A stretch of DNA of 49,511 bases, from NCBI RefSeq assembly GCF_000003605.2, contig NW_003133349.1:306214-355724 (forward strand), given 5' to 3'. Below, in pieces: positions 22,081 to 34,729 of the stretch (within the stretch, counting starts at the first letter, position 1; each line of letters starts with the position of its first letter). Origin of the DNA: Saccoglossus kowalevskii. Lineage: Eukaryota > Hemichordata > Enteropneusta > Harrimaniidae. A program made the position numbers and the translations under genes. The notes below the pieces were generated by a model, which worked only from the letters and a program-made list of their open reading frames with translations, was not told the DNA's origin and ran no database searches.

Positions 22081-24050
22081 GGTGATTTACATTGATGGTA
22101 GATTCTTTGTAAATTCTTTGAATCTATGTTTAGAGCTAACTATACTAACAAAAGTACTTTAAATAAGAAGTTTAATACTTGTATGGTATATAATCCCATC
22201 ATTTTTCTTTGTGGATCTACAAATGTACAAACACGAGTGATTTTCTGCCAGAGTAGCATCAATCCAAGCAGATTGATACAAAACAATAATGGTAATCACT
22301 CATGTCTACAGACGTCAACCTGAGAGAAAATATCAGGGGATTATTCATCTATCGTATGCATATATCTACAATCCAAAATAGTGAATAAGTGCATTGTTAA
22401 AATTATTGCTGAAATGACACCTGAATAGCTTGCATATGTTGTAGTTTCATCCAATTTATTTGAACAATTCTGAAAATATTTAACACTAACTTTTTCACCT
22501 AATCCATAGGTATCGATGTGTACTGTACTATGCCAAACTGTGTAGATATGTGTGTTAAGTATGTCATGGGGTTATCAGAAATACGGCAATGAAATATCCA
22601 ACTGGAATGTAAATTTCACGATTTGTTATCTCTCAAACTTAGAGCAAGGTCTATTGTGCATACATGGAACGATGTCCATTGATGCAATTATTGTAATATC
22701 TTGACTTTTGTTTATTTCATTGTTTCTCTTTTATTTTCACATTCATTTCAAATATTTTGAGTGAGCAAACCATGGCATATTTTTATGCTGTGAGAAATGT
22801 AATAATTAAAGCTGTCTTAAACATGTATGTATTCAAATCTTGTACATGTATGAATACTAGGTATGAATTAGGATATTCTGGTTTCTATTTTAAAGCCCTG
22901 TCATTTCTGATATCAAACTTGGAAGCAATAAACCTATAGAATTCACTGGAAACCGAAAGACGAATGCAGATTATTAACAGTGAAGATTATCTTCTGATTG
23001 GGTTACAGTACAGTATGTTTACGACACCTTTATAAAACAATAATAGAATCCAAAATGGCAACTATAACTATTTTAGGGCATTTTACTGAGATCAATATTT
23101 GGTGACCTTTGACACAAGAGTTTCTCAATTAAACACTGCTGCTTATTGTACAATGGCTTGTCGCATTATGACGTGACAACAAAATAACCTGTTGAAAGTA
23201 GAAGGGACAGCAACACTTGATTCCACAAATACAATACAGGTCATTCTTGTGCAGAGTAAACATACGTATGTATAATGTACATGCATCTTGCTGCACAAAG
23301 AGATGTTTGTCTGTGTAGCTAGACAAGATACACGCATAGTATACCCTAGATACCAGATTTGTTCTATTAGAAGCGCATCTGGAATAAATATAACATTTTT
23401 TTACCATTGATTCACACCTTTACACCCAGTCATCTTTGTTTTGTAATATATTTGACAAACGCGTTAATGCTTCAATGTTCTCCTTATTTGCATGCAAACA
23501 GTGCTATCAAGGTTATTGAACTGCTTGCTTTAACACAAGGGTAGCATGGTCATTACACAATGTTAACATAGTGTTAATGTGCATTAGGTAAGCAAGTTTT
23601 GAGCTGTACTTACTGTGCATACTAGTGTGCACTACTAATAGAGTAAATATGGTAAATGAAATACGTCATTTGCATATACATGCTGTAATGTTATCTATAA
23701 TTTAATAACAAATGTACGTCATATGTGTGATGTATTTCGTTGTTATATCAATGTAACTTTTTATTGACAACATATATAGGTTATTCAAGGCCCAGGTTAT
23801 TCATGTTATAAATTGTACAGCACACATGGAAATATACATTAAGAAGGATGTAAGGATTACATGAGCCTCACATTAAGTAGTATTATAACTTTGCTATGTT
23901 GATAAATCCTACATTGCTCTACATGTAGTATTGTAGAAAATAAACGGTATTTGCATGTACCGGTACTGTAGTGCATAACGTATAGTATGACATCACATAC
24001 TGCCAAACTTTGTAATGCTACCTAAAGGTTGTCAGGACCTTTCAGATTTA

Positions 24051-24197
24051 TATATACAGTCCGATAACTGTAGATTGCAGTGAAAATAGTTCATTATGGC
24101 AAGCGCATGTGTTTATATGCATGTGTTTATATATACAGTCTGATATAACTGTAGATTGCAGTGAAAATAGTTCATTATGGCAAGCGCATGTGTTTAT
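24051..24197. repeat. Tandem duplication, ~80 bp x2
   Basis: TATATACAGTC at 24051 restarts at 24130. The shared text includes GTAGATTGCAGTGAAAATAG and CATTATGGCAAGCGCATGTG. The second copy has a 2-base insertion; divergence is otherwise almost nil, so the event is recent. Confidence 0.9.
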
Positions 24198-25107
24198 TCT
24201 CAGAATCATTATTCAGTTGCTCAGAAAAAATCGGTTGAAATGAAATGCAATTGCTTCAGCAAAATTAGCATACTAGACACGCATAATAATTATTAATATA
24301 CCAGTATTTGTAGTCGGTGTTATTTCAGCAGTAGTTCCACTTTCAACACTTTCATTTCAATTTTTGGACTGATGATTCTGAAACAATCCATTTCCTGTGT
24401 CCACATCACTTTTGATCTCTGCACATGTATTCATACACTGCCATGATAAAGCAGCTAGTGCCTGTGTAAATGTTAGTAAGGGTCATGGCTCCTTTATTTG
24501 TGGTATGGATGTGCTTTTTCCATTGAGCTCTCACCATAGTGTGTTATACACCATGTACTGTACAATAAACAATGAACAAAGACACCATAAATACTACTTC
24601 CAAACTAATTGACCTAATTTTCCTAATGATGCAGGTACTGTGGAGATAATTGTCCCATCTGGGTCTCTCAGGACATACAAGTATTGTCAGTATTTTCTTT
24701 CAAAGCCTTACATTTATTAGTTTTTTCTATGCTATGTGTCAACTGTGTATGTTTCTGAGATCCCAGCAAAAAATTATATTTACAATGGCAGTAGATTATC
24801 ATATGTATAGAAAGTTGTACTTTGTATTCTTTGAATCTCTCTCAGTCTATATTGTTCAGTCGTCACAGGAGAGCAATCCAATATTGCCTAATCCTATAAT
24901 TTATCTGCGTTTATGGACATTCAAGTTTTCGATCAGTATAACTTGTGAACGCTTTACATAACTTTCAGATTTGATTTTTGTCAAAGTTATTTAAATTTGA
25001 AAGGGGTTTCAACTAAAGACCACAGGTAATACACAATGTATATTATAACACACCACATCCAGATTCTTTGATGTAATTGGCCCAGACATATGATGTTGCC
25101 CCCACAG

Positions 25108-25845
25108 CCAGTCAATAGGTATATACTGCTGCCCTCATGGCTAGTCAATAGGTATATACTGCTGCCCTCATGGCCAGTCAATAGGTATATACTGCTGCCC
25201 CCATGGCCAGTCAATAAGTATATACTGCTGCCCTCTTGGTCAGTCAATAGGTATATGCTGCTGCCCTAATGGCTAGTCAATAGGTATATACTGCTGCCCT
25301 CTTGGTCAGTCAATAGGTATATGCTGCTGCCCTAATGGCTAGTCAATAGGTATATACTGCTGCCCTCATGGCCAGTCAATAGGTATATACTGCTGCCCTC
25401 ATTGCCAGTCAATAGGTATATACTGCTGCCCTCATGGCCAGTTAATAGGTATATACTGCTGCCCTTATGGCCAGTCCATAAGTATTTACTGCTGCCCTCA
25501 TGGCTAGTCAATAGGTTTATACTGATGTTCTCTTGGCCAGTCAATAAGTGTATACTGCTGCCCTCATGGCCAGTCAATAGGTATATACTGCTGCCCTTAT
25601 GGCCAGTCCATAAGTATTTACTGCTGCCCTCATGGCTAGTCAATAGGTTTATACTGATGTTCTCTTGGCCAGTCAATAAGCATATACTGCTGCCCTCATG
25701 GCCAGTCAATAGGTATATACTGCTGCCCTTATGGCCAGTCCATAAGTATTTACTGCTGCCCTCATGGCTAGTCAATAGGTATATACTGCTGCCCTCATGG
25801 CCAGTCAATAGGTATATATTGATGTCTTCTTGGCCAGTCAATTAT
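25108..25845. repeat. 33-bp minisatellite, 22 copies, with 132-bp higher-order repeat
   Basis: Unit of the form CCAGTCAATAGGTATATACT plus GCTGCCCTCATGG. Spacing stays at 33 across 22 units. Variants (CCAGTCCATAAG at 25471, 25603 and 25735) recur every 132 bp, so blocks of four units were duplicated. Because 33 is a multiple of 3, frames without a stop stay open on both strands and give 169-codon frames that read as 11-residue repeats; these are not genes. Confidence 0.97.
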
Positions 25846-27055
25846 TTGGTTAACTGTACTTCACTCCTACAAAGTTGGGCAATCCATGGAAATTGTGTCT
25901 CATGTAACTAAAAGGGTTATCATTCAGGGTATTGATCTAAGATAAATATATTAAAATTTAGCTATATTCAAGTGCCAGTTACCACACATTAGTGTGGTAT
26001 TTAACCCATTTAAACATTTAAATTCTACCTTTGTAAGCTAACGGTAATAAATTTTAATACTTTTGAATTTTATACAAGTACAAATGTAGGTAAAATTGAA
26101 AATTAATTTTTCACACATTTGTTCCAATACTGGTTTATATGTAGCTTATTCAAATAGTTTTTACCATCTAATCCACATCACTATTAACAAAGAATACCAT
26201 ATATGGTATGTACAGTGTATGTTCCAAATATCACCTTAAATGAACTGCTGAAATGTAAGTGTCAGGTGTCACCTTTCAGCCATCTTTTTTTTTTGTTTAT
26301 TGAAGAGTTAAAAGTCCTTTGGATTTCACACTGCTGAGTGCATGCCAGTGATTCCATGATTGGAAGATTGATTTTATAAGCATTTGTAAGAATCTTTGGT
26401 GATGTTTTTCATCCATGTGTATAAGTTAAAAAATGGATTTCTCATTAAATGAACATTACATAAGCTGGGCAGATAAATAAAAGATTGTACTTTTCAACAA
26501 CAAAAGTCAGCGTAATGCTGCATGCCCATTACTGCATAGAGAGGAAATATATCAATCTTCTCATGAGATTGAAACTATCAGCATTCTTGGTTGCCTAGCA
26601 ACTTGTGAGGACGAAACTTACACATGTACATGTATACAGTGTTCTACTTGTCCATGTAGCATAACGCAAAGTTTGATCCAAAGATACATTCAACAATTTA
26701 ACCCTGTGCTGTCTTTCGCTAGTATAGCTCGTTTCGAATCAGTTTTCTACCTTATTTATGGTCAGTTTTATATCTTTCTGCTTCATACAGTACTTGATGT
26801 ACATACATGTATATATGTAAACTAATAACAAGTTGTTGCCTTGATCACAAACTGTAAAACATGTTTGTTTTTTATGGACAAAGCCTTGAACATTGTAGTC
26901 ATTATCAGTCTGCCTTGTGAGCTGATATTGTGATTGGATACACTCATGGTAACCTAGACGATGACAAATACAAAGCAGTGTATACTAAGTTCCTTTCATC
27001 TTCTGAAAAAAAAATCACAAATTGAATTGTCCTTAAAAAACTGCTGTAAGTATTA

Positions 27056-27149
27056 ATTATGAATAATGGTATTGAGTTTGAAGTGGACATGTGACTACAT
27101 GTATTATGAATAATGGTATTGAGTTTGAAGTGGACATGTGACTATTATT
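27056..27149. repeat. Tandem duplication, 47 bp x2
   Basis: ATTATGAATAATGGTATTGA followed by GTTTGAAGTGGACATGTGAC is repeated at a 47-bp offset (27061 and 27108) with no mismatch seen. Confidence 0.9.
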
Positions 27150-27246
27150 TTATATGTATTTTATAATCAGAGATACAAATCACATCTGATTATTGAATAT
27201 TGCTTCTAGAATATTGTACATGTTTTTTGCATTAATTATTTAAAGC

Positions 27247-27446
27247 ATTGACAGCAGTTTGTCACTTTGTGATTTAGCACACCATCCCTCTGTAACATTG
27301 ACAGCAGTTTGTCACTTTGTGATGTAGCACACCATCCCTCTGTAACATTGACAGCAGTTTGTCACTTTGTGATTTAGCACACCATCCCTCTGTAACATTG
27401 ACAGCAGTTTGTCACTTTGTGATTTAGCACACCATCCCTCTGTAAT
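27247..27446. repeat. 50-bp tandem repeat, 4 copies
   Basis: Units start ATTGACAGCAGTTTGTCACT at 27247, 27297, 27347 and 27397. One clear substitution (GATGTAGC for GATTTAGC) marks the second copy. The minus-strand frame through it is a repeat artefact. Confidence 0.95.
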
Positions 27447-30255
27447 TTCATAACACCTGAGTCTGTTTTTGGGGAGACAAACATTTCTTGTTAAAGCCAT
27501 AAAATAGCAGATGAATCTAATGCTAGCCGAATTTTGACTGAAACCTACATGTACATGGATGTCTGATTATGTTTGATGACTTGGCGTGTAATATTGTCAT
27601 TCATCAAAATAAAATTTAAAGATACCATTCCATAAGAAGCTTACATAAGATGCCAATCAGACTGAGCCAGTGGGATTATATTTTCATTAACTGTGAGTCA
27701 GAAAATGATAAAATCTTCTTTGTTTAGCAATATACATATATTTAATTCCCACTCCCAATAACATTTTAATAATAAAGAAATTTAAAATATCCATCAATGC
27801 ATTTCCATGACAACTGTTAATTCATCTTGGTATTACATGTATACCTAGAAAAATCAATGTGATTCTTGAAAATTTATTTTTTCTTTTTTTTTTTCTTCAA
27901 AAACAAGAATAAGTTATTACATACATGTATATGTAGCCTAGCTTTAAAGGTATGCAGATTAGATTATAAGAGTAAAAACTGACCCTTTATTTATCACTGA
28001 ATGATATTTTGGCTGCTTTGTATGAAGTTTATTTTCATTGATTTTTGATGAGTTGAATATAAAATTACATCATGTATATAGGGATACACCACGGTATATA
28101 CTATTTTCACTGGATACTGTTCCCACTGGTCCATCCTTTGAGTGAAAATAGCAGAATTATATTCAAAGTGGAAATAAAATAATTTTCAGTAGTGGATATG
28201 CAACATCTTCTGAAAAAATGATAGCGGTAAAACAAATTTCAACTGTTGGAGGTTAGAATAGATCTATTTTTAGATGAGATGTTCTGTCTTAACAGGTACT
28301 GCATTGAACACATGTGACATGAATTATGAAGAGAGATGTGTTTCTGATCAAGTGAGTAAGTCAAGGAGTAGTCCATCATAACATTGACACCATCTCATCT
28401 CAGTCTGATTGCTGTCAAATAAAATACACCTTAAATCAAGTAGAAACATATGTGTAAATGTCAAACAGATGCCGGTCATTATATTCTCACTACTAATTGA
28501 CATATCGCCATAGCAACGGATGCAGTTTAAGGTTTTCATTAAAACATATAAGTTTACAGGCAAGATTACCTGACATTTCCATGTAATTGGCATGTCCATC
28601 TAAAAAAAAATATTTGTTACGCAAATGTTTCGATTCCCAGTTTGCAGTATGTTTGAATATCCCCTATTAAAATCTATGACTGAAATTCTTAAAGGCTTGA
28701 ATTGTATCCATGGTGAACAATCTCCTTAACCATCTGTCAAGATTATTTTAAAGAATCTTTGTATCTTTTTTTGTTGTTGCAATGATTTACATTTTAAAGT
28801 CAACTTGACTTTCTCAATGGAATTCTTCAGACTTTTGTTAACTTCTATTATGTTGAACTTCTTGACTCCAAATTCACCTCTGATAAATTCTTGTAAATCA
28901 CTTTCTTGAGTTACTGTTCATGTAGAAAAAAGTATTTGTGGTTATTATCACCTATAGTGTCTTTTCAGACATCTGTGTGTGTCAAAGCATTTATAAAAGG
29001 AAGGGTTTTTGTTAGAATTTTAGAATAAAAATTACCAGTAAAACTCAAATTCTCATGAAAAGTCACAATAAAAACGTGTTTTATAATAATTTTAAGATTA
29101 AAAAAAACAAACTTTTTTTAGGCTTTGAGAAATTCAAACTTCATTATAAAATAAAATGAAATATCAGTGTGAATTCCCCTAGCATTAGAGTTTTAAAACA
29201 GTTTTAAATTTCAAAATGAGTTCAGGAACTCATTAATCTCACAGGATAATCACATGCATCTAAAACGTCTTAAGATGTTCCTAATTTTTGTGGCAATTAA
29301 ATCTAAAGAGAAGATTATATTGCAGGTTTTATGATATCTATATATTTTGTATTCTGGTGTTTTACCAGCTGCACTCCACAAGAGCAGACAGTTAAAATGT
29401 TTTTAGTAATGTTATCAATCAGATACAATAATAATTTTTTTAAAACTTTATCATCATACTTGTATGGTTTTGTATTTTGTATTTTACCAATATCAATACG
29501 AATACTATATAGTATATACTGTCATATTATAAATCCCAAATGTAAATGTGAACTTACCCAAATTTAGGCGATAAAGAATTTTGAGCTCAAAGAGTTAAAA
29601 GACGAGATTCTCAAATACAACTGGGATAATCTGATGCTACACACCTAAACATAATGCTCAACTGTGAACCAAATTATGAATATTAATATTTAGAGTTTGT
29701 AATATATTGCAGATACATGTATACCACTTGTGTCTTGCTTAAACTTATTAAAAAAATTCTGTAGTATAATGGTTAGTGTAAACCTTGGCTGTACTCTGTG
29801 GTAGGTATGAAAATATAGAATGGCTACATGTATGAAAGGTACCATGTCTGCTCTATTTTTTCACCTTTAAATTATAGAAGCACACGTAGCGAACCTAAAA
29901 AGTGCTGAATAATTAAAATGGACATGCTGCTGTTATTTAGTTACTAAAACTAGTAATAAAACAAATACTGTACAGTGGAAACCATGGCAATAAGAGCTAT
30001 GTAAATGAAATCCATACAAATGTAACTAATCTGAAGTAAAATTGTGCATTATTCAAATTAATCACAAGCTATCATTTGCGTTATTGGCAACTTTTATATT
30101 TATATACATGTATTCATCTTCATAGGCTATATTTTCATCACCATGGCAATGTAATCTTTCTTTTTTACTGTTTTATATGTCACAGATTGAATAAGTGAAG
30201 GTATTTGGGTATCAAGCAGTAAATTGTTTGTTGCTTCATTCCTCCAAACTTCTTA

Positions 30256-30465
30256 TACTGTAAAAGGATTAATTATTTACTGGGTTTTAATTTTGCGTGT
30301 TTCGCTGACTGGAAAATGTGCTATATTAAAACCCAGTGAATATGTACAATTTAGCATAGAACACATTATTTAAATTATAAAACAGTGAATTAAAACCCAT
30401 TGAATATGCCCGAAATGTTTAATCAGTGAAATTTAAACACAGTGAAAATTAGTCATTTTACAGTA
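30256..30465. mobile_element. Complete TACTGTAAAA-family element with 3-bp duplication
   Basis: 210 bp, beginning TACTGTAAAAGGATTAATTA and ending TTTTACAGTA; inverted similarity between the two ends runs about 35 bp inward. Both sides are flanked by TTA (30253-30255 and 30466-30468), a target-site duplication of the 3-bp kind made by PIF/Harbinger-type transposases. No coding capacity; a non-autonomous element (MITE). Confidence 0.75.
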
Positions 30466-31935
30466 TTACTATTCAGGATTGGGAAAAATAACAACTACCA
30501 AAAATACAAGGTTTTTTTGGTGTCTTTCCCGATATATACACTCACAGCCTGGATGGCACTTTACTTCTAAGCTTGCTATCAGCTAGCTTTGCCTTCTCAT
30601 AAAAACTTGTAATTTTTAAAGTAAGTATTATTGTTATCAATAATTTCAACTTATTCTTCATAGTATTTGAACCTATGGTGCTAATATAAGACATTTTCCC
30701 TTGCAGGTAGATTACTCTGTACATGTATGTAGTATTGACAACAATCTAAGCTAGCTTCAAACCAACTCAATACAAAATTAAGTTTTTTTTTAAAATAGTT
30801 TTTTGTACCAGGCGACAGTTCTGGACATTGAAATCTCTAAAAACATTGACCTTTGAGAAAATTCCTCACTGTATTTTGCACCTGAGTCTAGCACTACTTC
30901 TTGTACATGCATATTTAACATTTGGTTGTGATTGTGTTTGATGATACATGTAGAATTCACTAGATAGATGTCAGTCTACATGAATTCTCAGTGGTTTCTA
31001 GTACATGTATAGCATACTGAGAAAATACATGCATACACACACAAAATAAACAGGTATAGTTGTATAAAGTGAAGTTAGAGTTTGTCTGGTTTAATGGCCC
31101 TCCACTTGAAGTCTATATACATATATATGTATATTTATTTTGAACTACATGTACTTGTATGACAAAGCTATATTTTTGTAGCCAGGCTATCTGAAAAACA
31201 AACTAAGTGCTTTAGTTAGACTCTGTCGTAGTGCATTGGGAGTGTTTGTATGTTAATTTGTTTCCAATCTTCAACTACACATATGTCATGCATGCAAAAT
31301 AGATCAGTTCAGGCGTACCTTTATTTTCAAACCTGTTTTTGTTACATTCAAATAATATAGGAATCACTTTGAATTATTCTGGCATCACAAAAATCACTGT
31401 CCACTCAAGTAAAATGTTTGAACTTTCGTACTCAGTTTGTTTTGTTGAGGGTTCATATATCGTTCAGGGTTTATATAGAACGATCTATACAGCTACAGTC
31501 AGTTCTTCTATGAAAGAAATCTTAAAAACTCTCATTGCCAGTGTTCACTCAGTGAAAGTCTTAGTGAAACTTGTGTTGCTATGGAGATATAACCGAATAC
31601 ACACATGCACAAAATCAAAATAGTCGCCATAATCCACTTACTGGCAACGAATCCAATTTATTAAATAAATTGCAAATAAATTTTTGTTAGTGTGGCCAAA
31701 TATGGTGAGTTACTTTGTTCTAATTTTCTTCTATGCACTGTAGCAGTACATGTGGTTACAATGGTGTATTCTCTGATGTATGGCTACAGGCAGCCATATG
31801 CTATATTGATTCATGTAATCCATTATGATTGGCAGCTTCATATTTTAAAACTATGATTGAAAAATTCTGGTCATGCTCCTGACAGACTAGTAGCAAGGTG
31901 TTACATTACTATATCTGATCCTTGTCAAAATTTAA

Positions 31936-32730
31936 ATACTGACCCATGTAAACCAATACTGACCCATGTCAGCATGTAAACCAATACTGACCCATGTCAT
32001 CATGTGAACGAATACTGACCCATGTCAGCATGTGAACGAATACTGACCCATGTCACCTTGTAAACCAATACTGACCCACGTCTCTCCACGTGAACCAATA
32101 CTGACCCTTGTCACCACGTAAACCAATACTGACCCATGTCACCATGTAAACCAATACTGACCCATTTCACCATGTAAACCAATACTGACCCATGTCACCA
32201 TGTAAACCAATACTGACCCATGTCATCATGTGAACGAATACTGACTCTTGTCACCATGTGAACCAATACTGACCCATGTCATCATGTGAACGAATACTGA
32301 CTCTTGTCACCATGTGAACCAATACTGACCCATGTCATCATGTGAACGAATACTGACCCTTGTCACCATGTGAACCAATACTGACCCATGTCACCATGTA
32401 AACCAATACTGACCCATGTCACCATGTAAACCAATACTGACCCATGTCACCACGTGAACGAATACTGACCCATGTCATCATGTGAACGAATACTGACCCA
32501 TGTCAGCATGTGAACGAATACTGACCCATGTCACCTTGTAAACCAATACTGACCCACGTCTCTCCACGTGAACCAATACTGACCCTTGTCACCACGTGAA
32601 CCAATACTGACCATGTCACCACGTGAAGCAATATTGACCCATTTGACCATGTAAACCAATACTGACCCTTGTCACCACGTGAACTAATACCGACCCGTGT
32701 CAGCATGTGAACGAATACTGACCCATGTAA
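31936..32730. repeat. 28-bp minisatellite, about 28 copies
   Basis: Unit of the form CCAATACTGACCCATGTCAC plus CATGTAAA. Variants with CCACGTGAACC carry an E-box CACGTG. A longer block including the variant TCTCTCCACGTGAACC recurs about 479 bp apart (about 32053 and 32532), which shows a segmental duplication inside the array. The minus-strand reading frame here is an artefact. Confidence 0.96.
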
Positions 32731-34108
32731 AATAGAAGTATTAGAAGCCTTGACTTTATTGAAATGTTACAATGTGACAAAGGGGATGCAGCTTCTAATG
32801 AATCATCTTTACATCTGAGAGTGCTGAATTTTTGGTTCTCAATTGTTGTGGCATCAATTAGTGATATAGATTTTAATACAGATATTACGGTACAAACTGT
32901 ACCTGTACATTTGTATGTGCAATCATGGAGGTATAACCTCCATGGTACAATCTTTTTTATACATGTAAACTCATACTATAGGTGTAGGTCTTTATTTACA
33001 AGTAGAACAAGTTTCATTTTATTGTTGTTTTCGTTGATAAAGTAAAACTTTATTGATCACTGGGTTTTGATTGGCTGTTTTCCAACTTTCAGTTTATAAA
33101 CTCAATCAGCTGTACTTTACATGAACCATAAAAAAATATAATGACAAAGTTATAAATTGAACTGCTTAACCATTTCTACTACTAATAATAGAAACTTATA
33201 CTTGTCCTAGTGGAACCGTACATGTATAAGCAAACATCTACATTGTCAGTTGTACAATGTCGTTTTGTATTGCATTATTCATCGCCAAGTTCAAGTGTAG
33301 TTTTCAAGTAGGAACTAGTCTCTTTTTTATTAAAAATTATTTTTACCATAGAATCACTTTTCCATGTTAATTACGTATATATAGGGTAGTAATTTTTTAC
33401 TCGCATATTCTTTAATACAGAAACTCATCTCTTTGTTATATGGTTAGCATGGATTAATTATAATTTCTTTTCAACCCCAACTAATGGATATGATTTTACA
33501 CATGTTACACATATTTTGGTTCATGCAAAATCTTTTTCTAGGATAGGTGATTTTCAGCAAGTTGCACTTTGTGCACAAAATTGTAAAATACATTTTGCTA
33601 CCCAGAGAAGTGTTGCCACAAAAGTCAAGCAGGACATTATATTTTGATTGGCTGCATAGTTAGGCATTAGGGTTGGGTAATTTACTAGGGGATCCTGATT
33701 TCGTTACCATCACTACCGATATGTTTGTAAAGAAATGTTCCCTCCACAGTGACTTATTTATAAAATTTGCATATGAAACAGTGTTAATTACGTCTATTAT
33801 GCCCTTCATGGCGATCACCTTGATTTCATTTTATTAAAGGGGATCAGAGGTCACGCCTCAGCAGTGTAAAAGGTTATCTTCTGTGTACATTGTTCACTGA
33901 TCACTGGATCATATCATGAATTATTTGGCATTTTGTTTTATTGCTACCACTCCCAGCCCCTCCCTAAGTAATCAAAGCATTGCACTCACTATCCATCTCT
34001 GTGTGTAATACCTGGAGGCACTGTTTATTGTATCTGTATACTGCCCTCAACCTGTGGATGGATATCAAGATTTCAGTCAGTTTCAATACATCTATGCATA
34101 AATATGTA

Positions 34109-34206
34109 CGCTGTATTTTCTCTTATTATATGCGCACACATAAACCAAAAATTATATTTATTGTATGGTGAATTATTCTGAAAATATGACTAATTTTGAC
34201 TATAGA
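34109..34206. mobile_element. Half copy of CTCTATTAG-family element
   Basis: CTGTATTTTCTCTTATTATA followed by TGCGCACACATAAACCAAAAA matches the left end of the element at 39435 and, inverted, the segment at 47462-47530. The right terminal repeat is missing. Confidence 0.5.
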
Positions 34207-34603
34207 ACTACCACTACAGCTGAATTCAAATAGTAAACTAATCAACAGAATACAGTGTATCAGAGGTCAGAGTTCAAATTTATACTTTACGTTTATTCCT
34301 CTAATGGTAATATAGAATTTATATGATAAATTATATGTATGTTTTTATATAATATTATTTGTAGTGATGGAAAATAAAAAAATTAAAATATTTTTTTTAA
34401 TCGTCCCTCATTCCGTACCAAAAATGCAACCGTTTGTCTTTTTAAATACCAATACGCGTCCTTGCTGTACTACCCCGTTGTTTTGCATAATATTATTTTT
34501 AGATTATTTTTATCACAAACAATATCTGGAGTACAGGTGAGATCTACCAGCGGGATGTTGTTTCCTCTACCGGTCTCTTCACTTATTTAGTAATTTATCG
34601 AAA

Positions 34604-34729
34604 ATGGAGAAACTCAGTACATGGAATGCGTTCTTTTGGGAAAAGATTTATAGCGGATATAATATATTGAAGAAAACCACGGAATTGTCCAAAACATTTA
34701 TAGTGAAACTGACTTGTTTCATTTTCTGG
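34604..34729 (+). CDS. Candidate alternative first exon of Par-3 (or nested small gene)
   Basis: ATG 34604 (A at -3) opens 42 codons that end in phase 0 at TTCTGG|GTAGGTAC. The peptide starts MEKLSTWNAFFWEKIYSGYN and ends VKLTCFIFW. The upstream 200 bp have more CpG (ACGCGTCC, CCCCGTTG, TACCGGTC) than the surrounding intron, hinting at an internal promoter. Spliced to Par-3 exon 2, also phase 0, it would replace residues 1-40 and so remove half of the oligomerisation domain. The peptide has no recognised homology; it may equally be chance. Confidence 0.25.

Noticed and set aside
25332-25911. 169-codon frames on both strands
   Set aside because: Products of the 33-bp array; unit length divisible by three keeps any stop-free frame open.
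31339-31623. 94-codon forward frame
   Set aside because: Ser/Val/Thr-rich without motif; no promoter, conserved pattern or donor seen.
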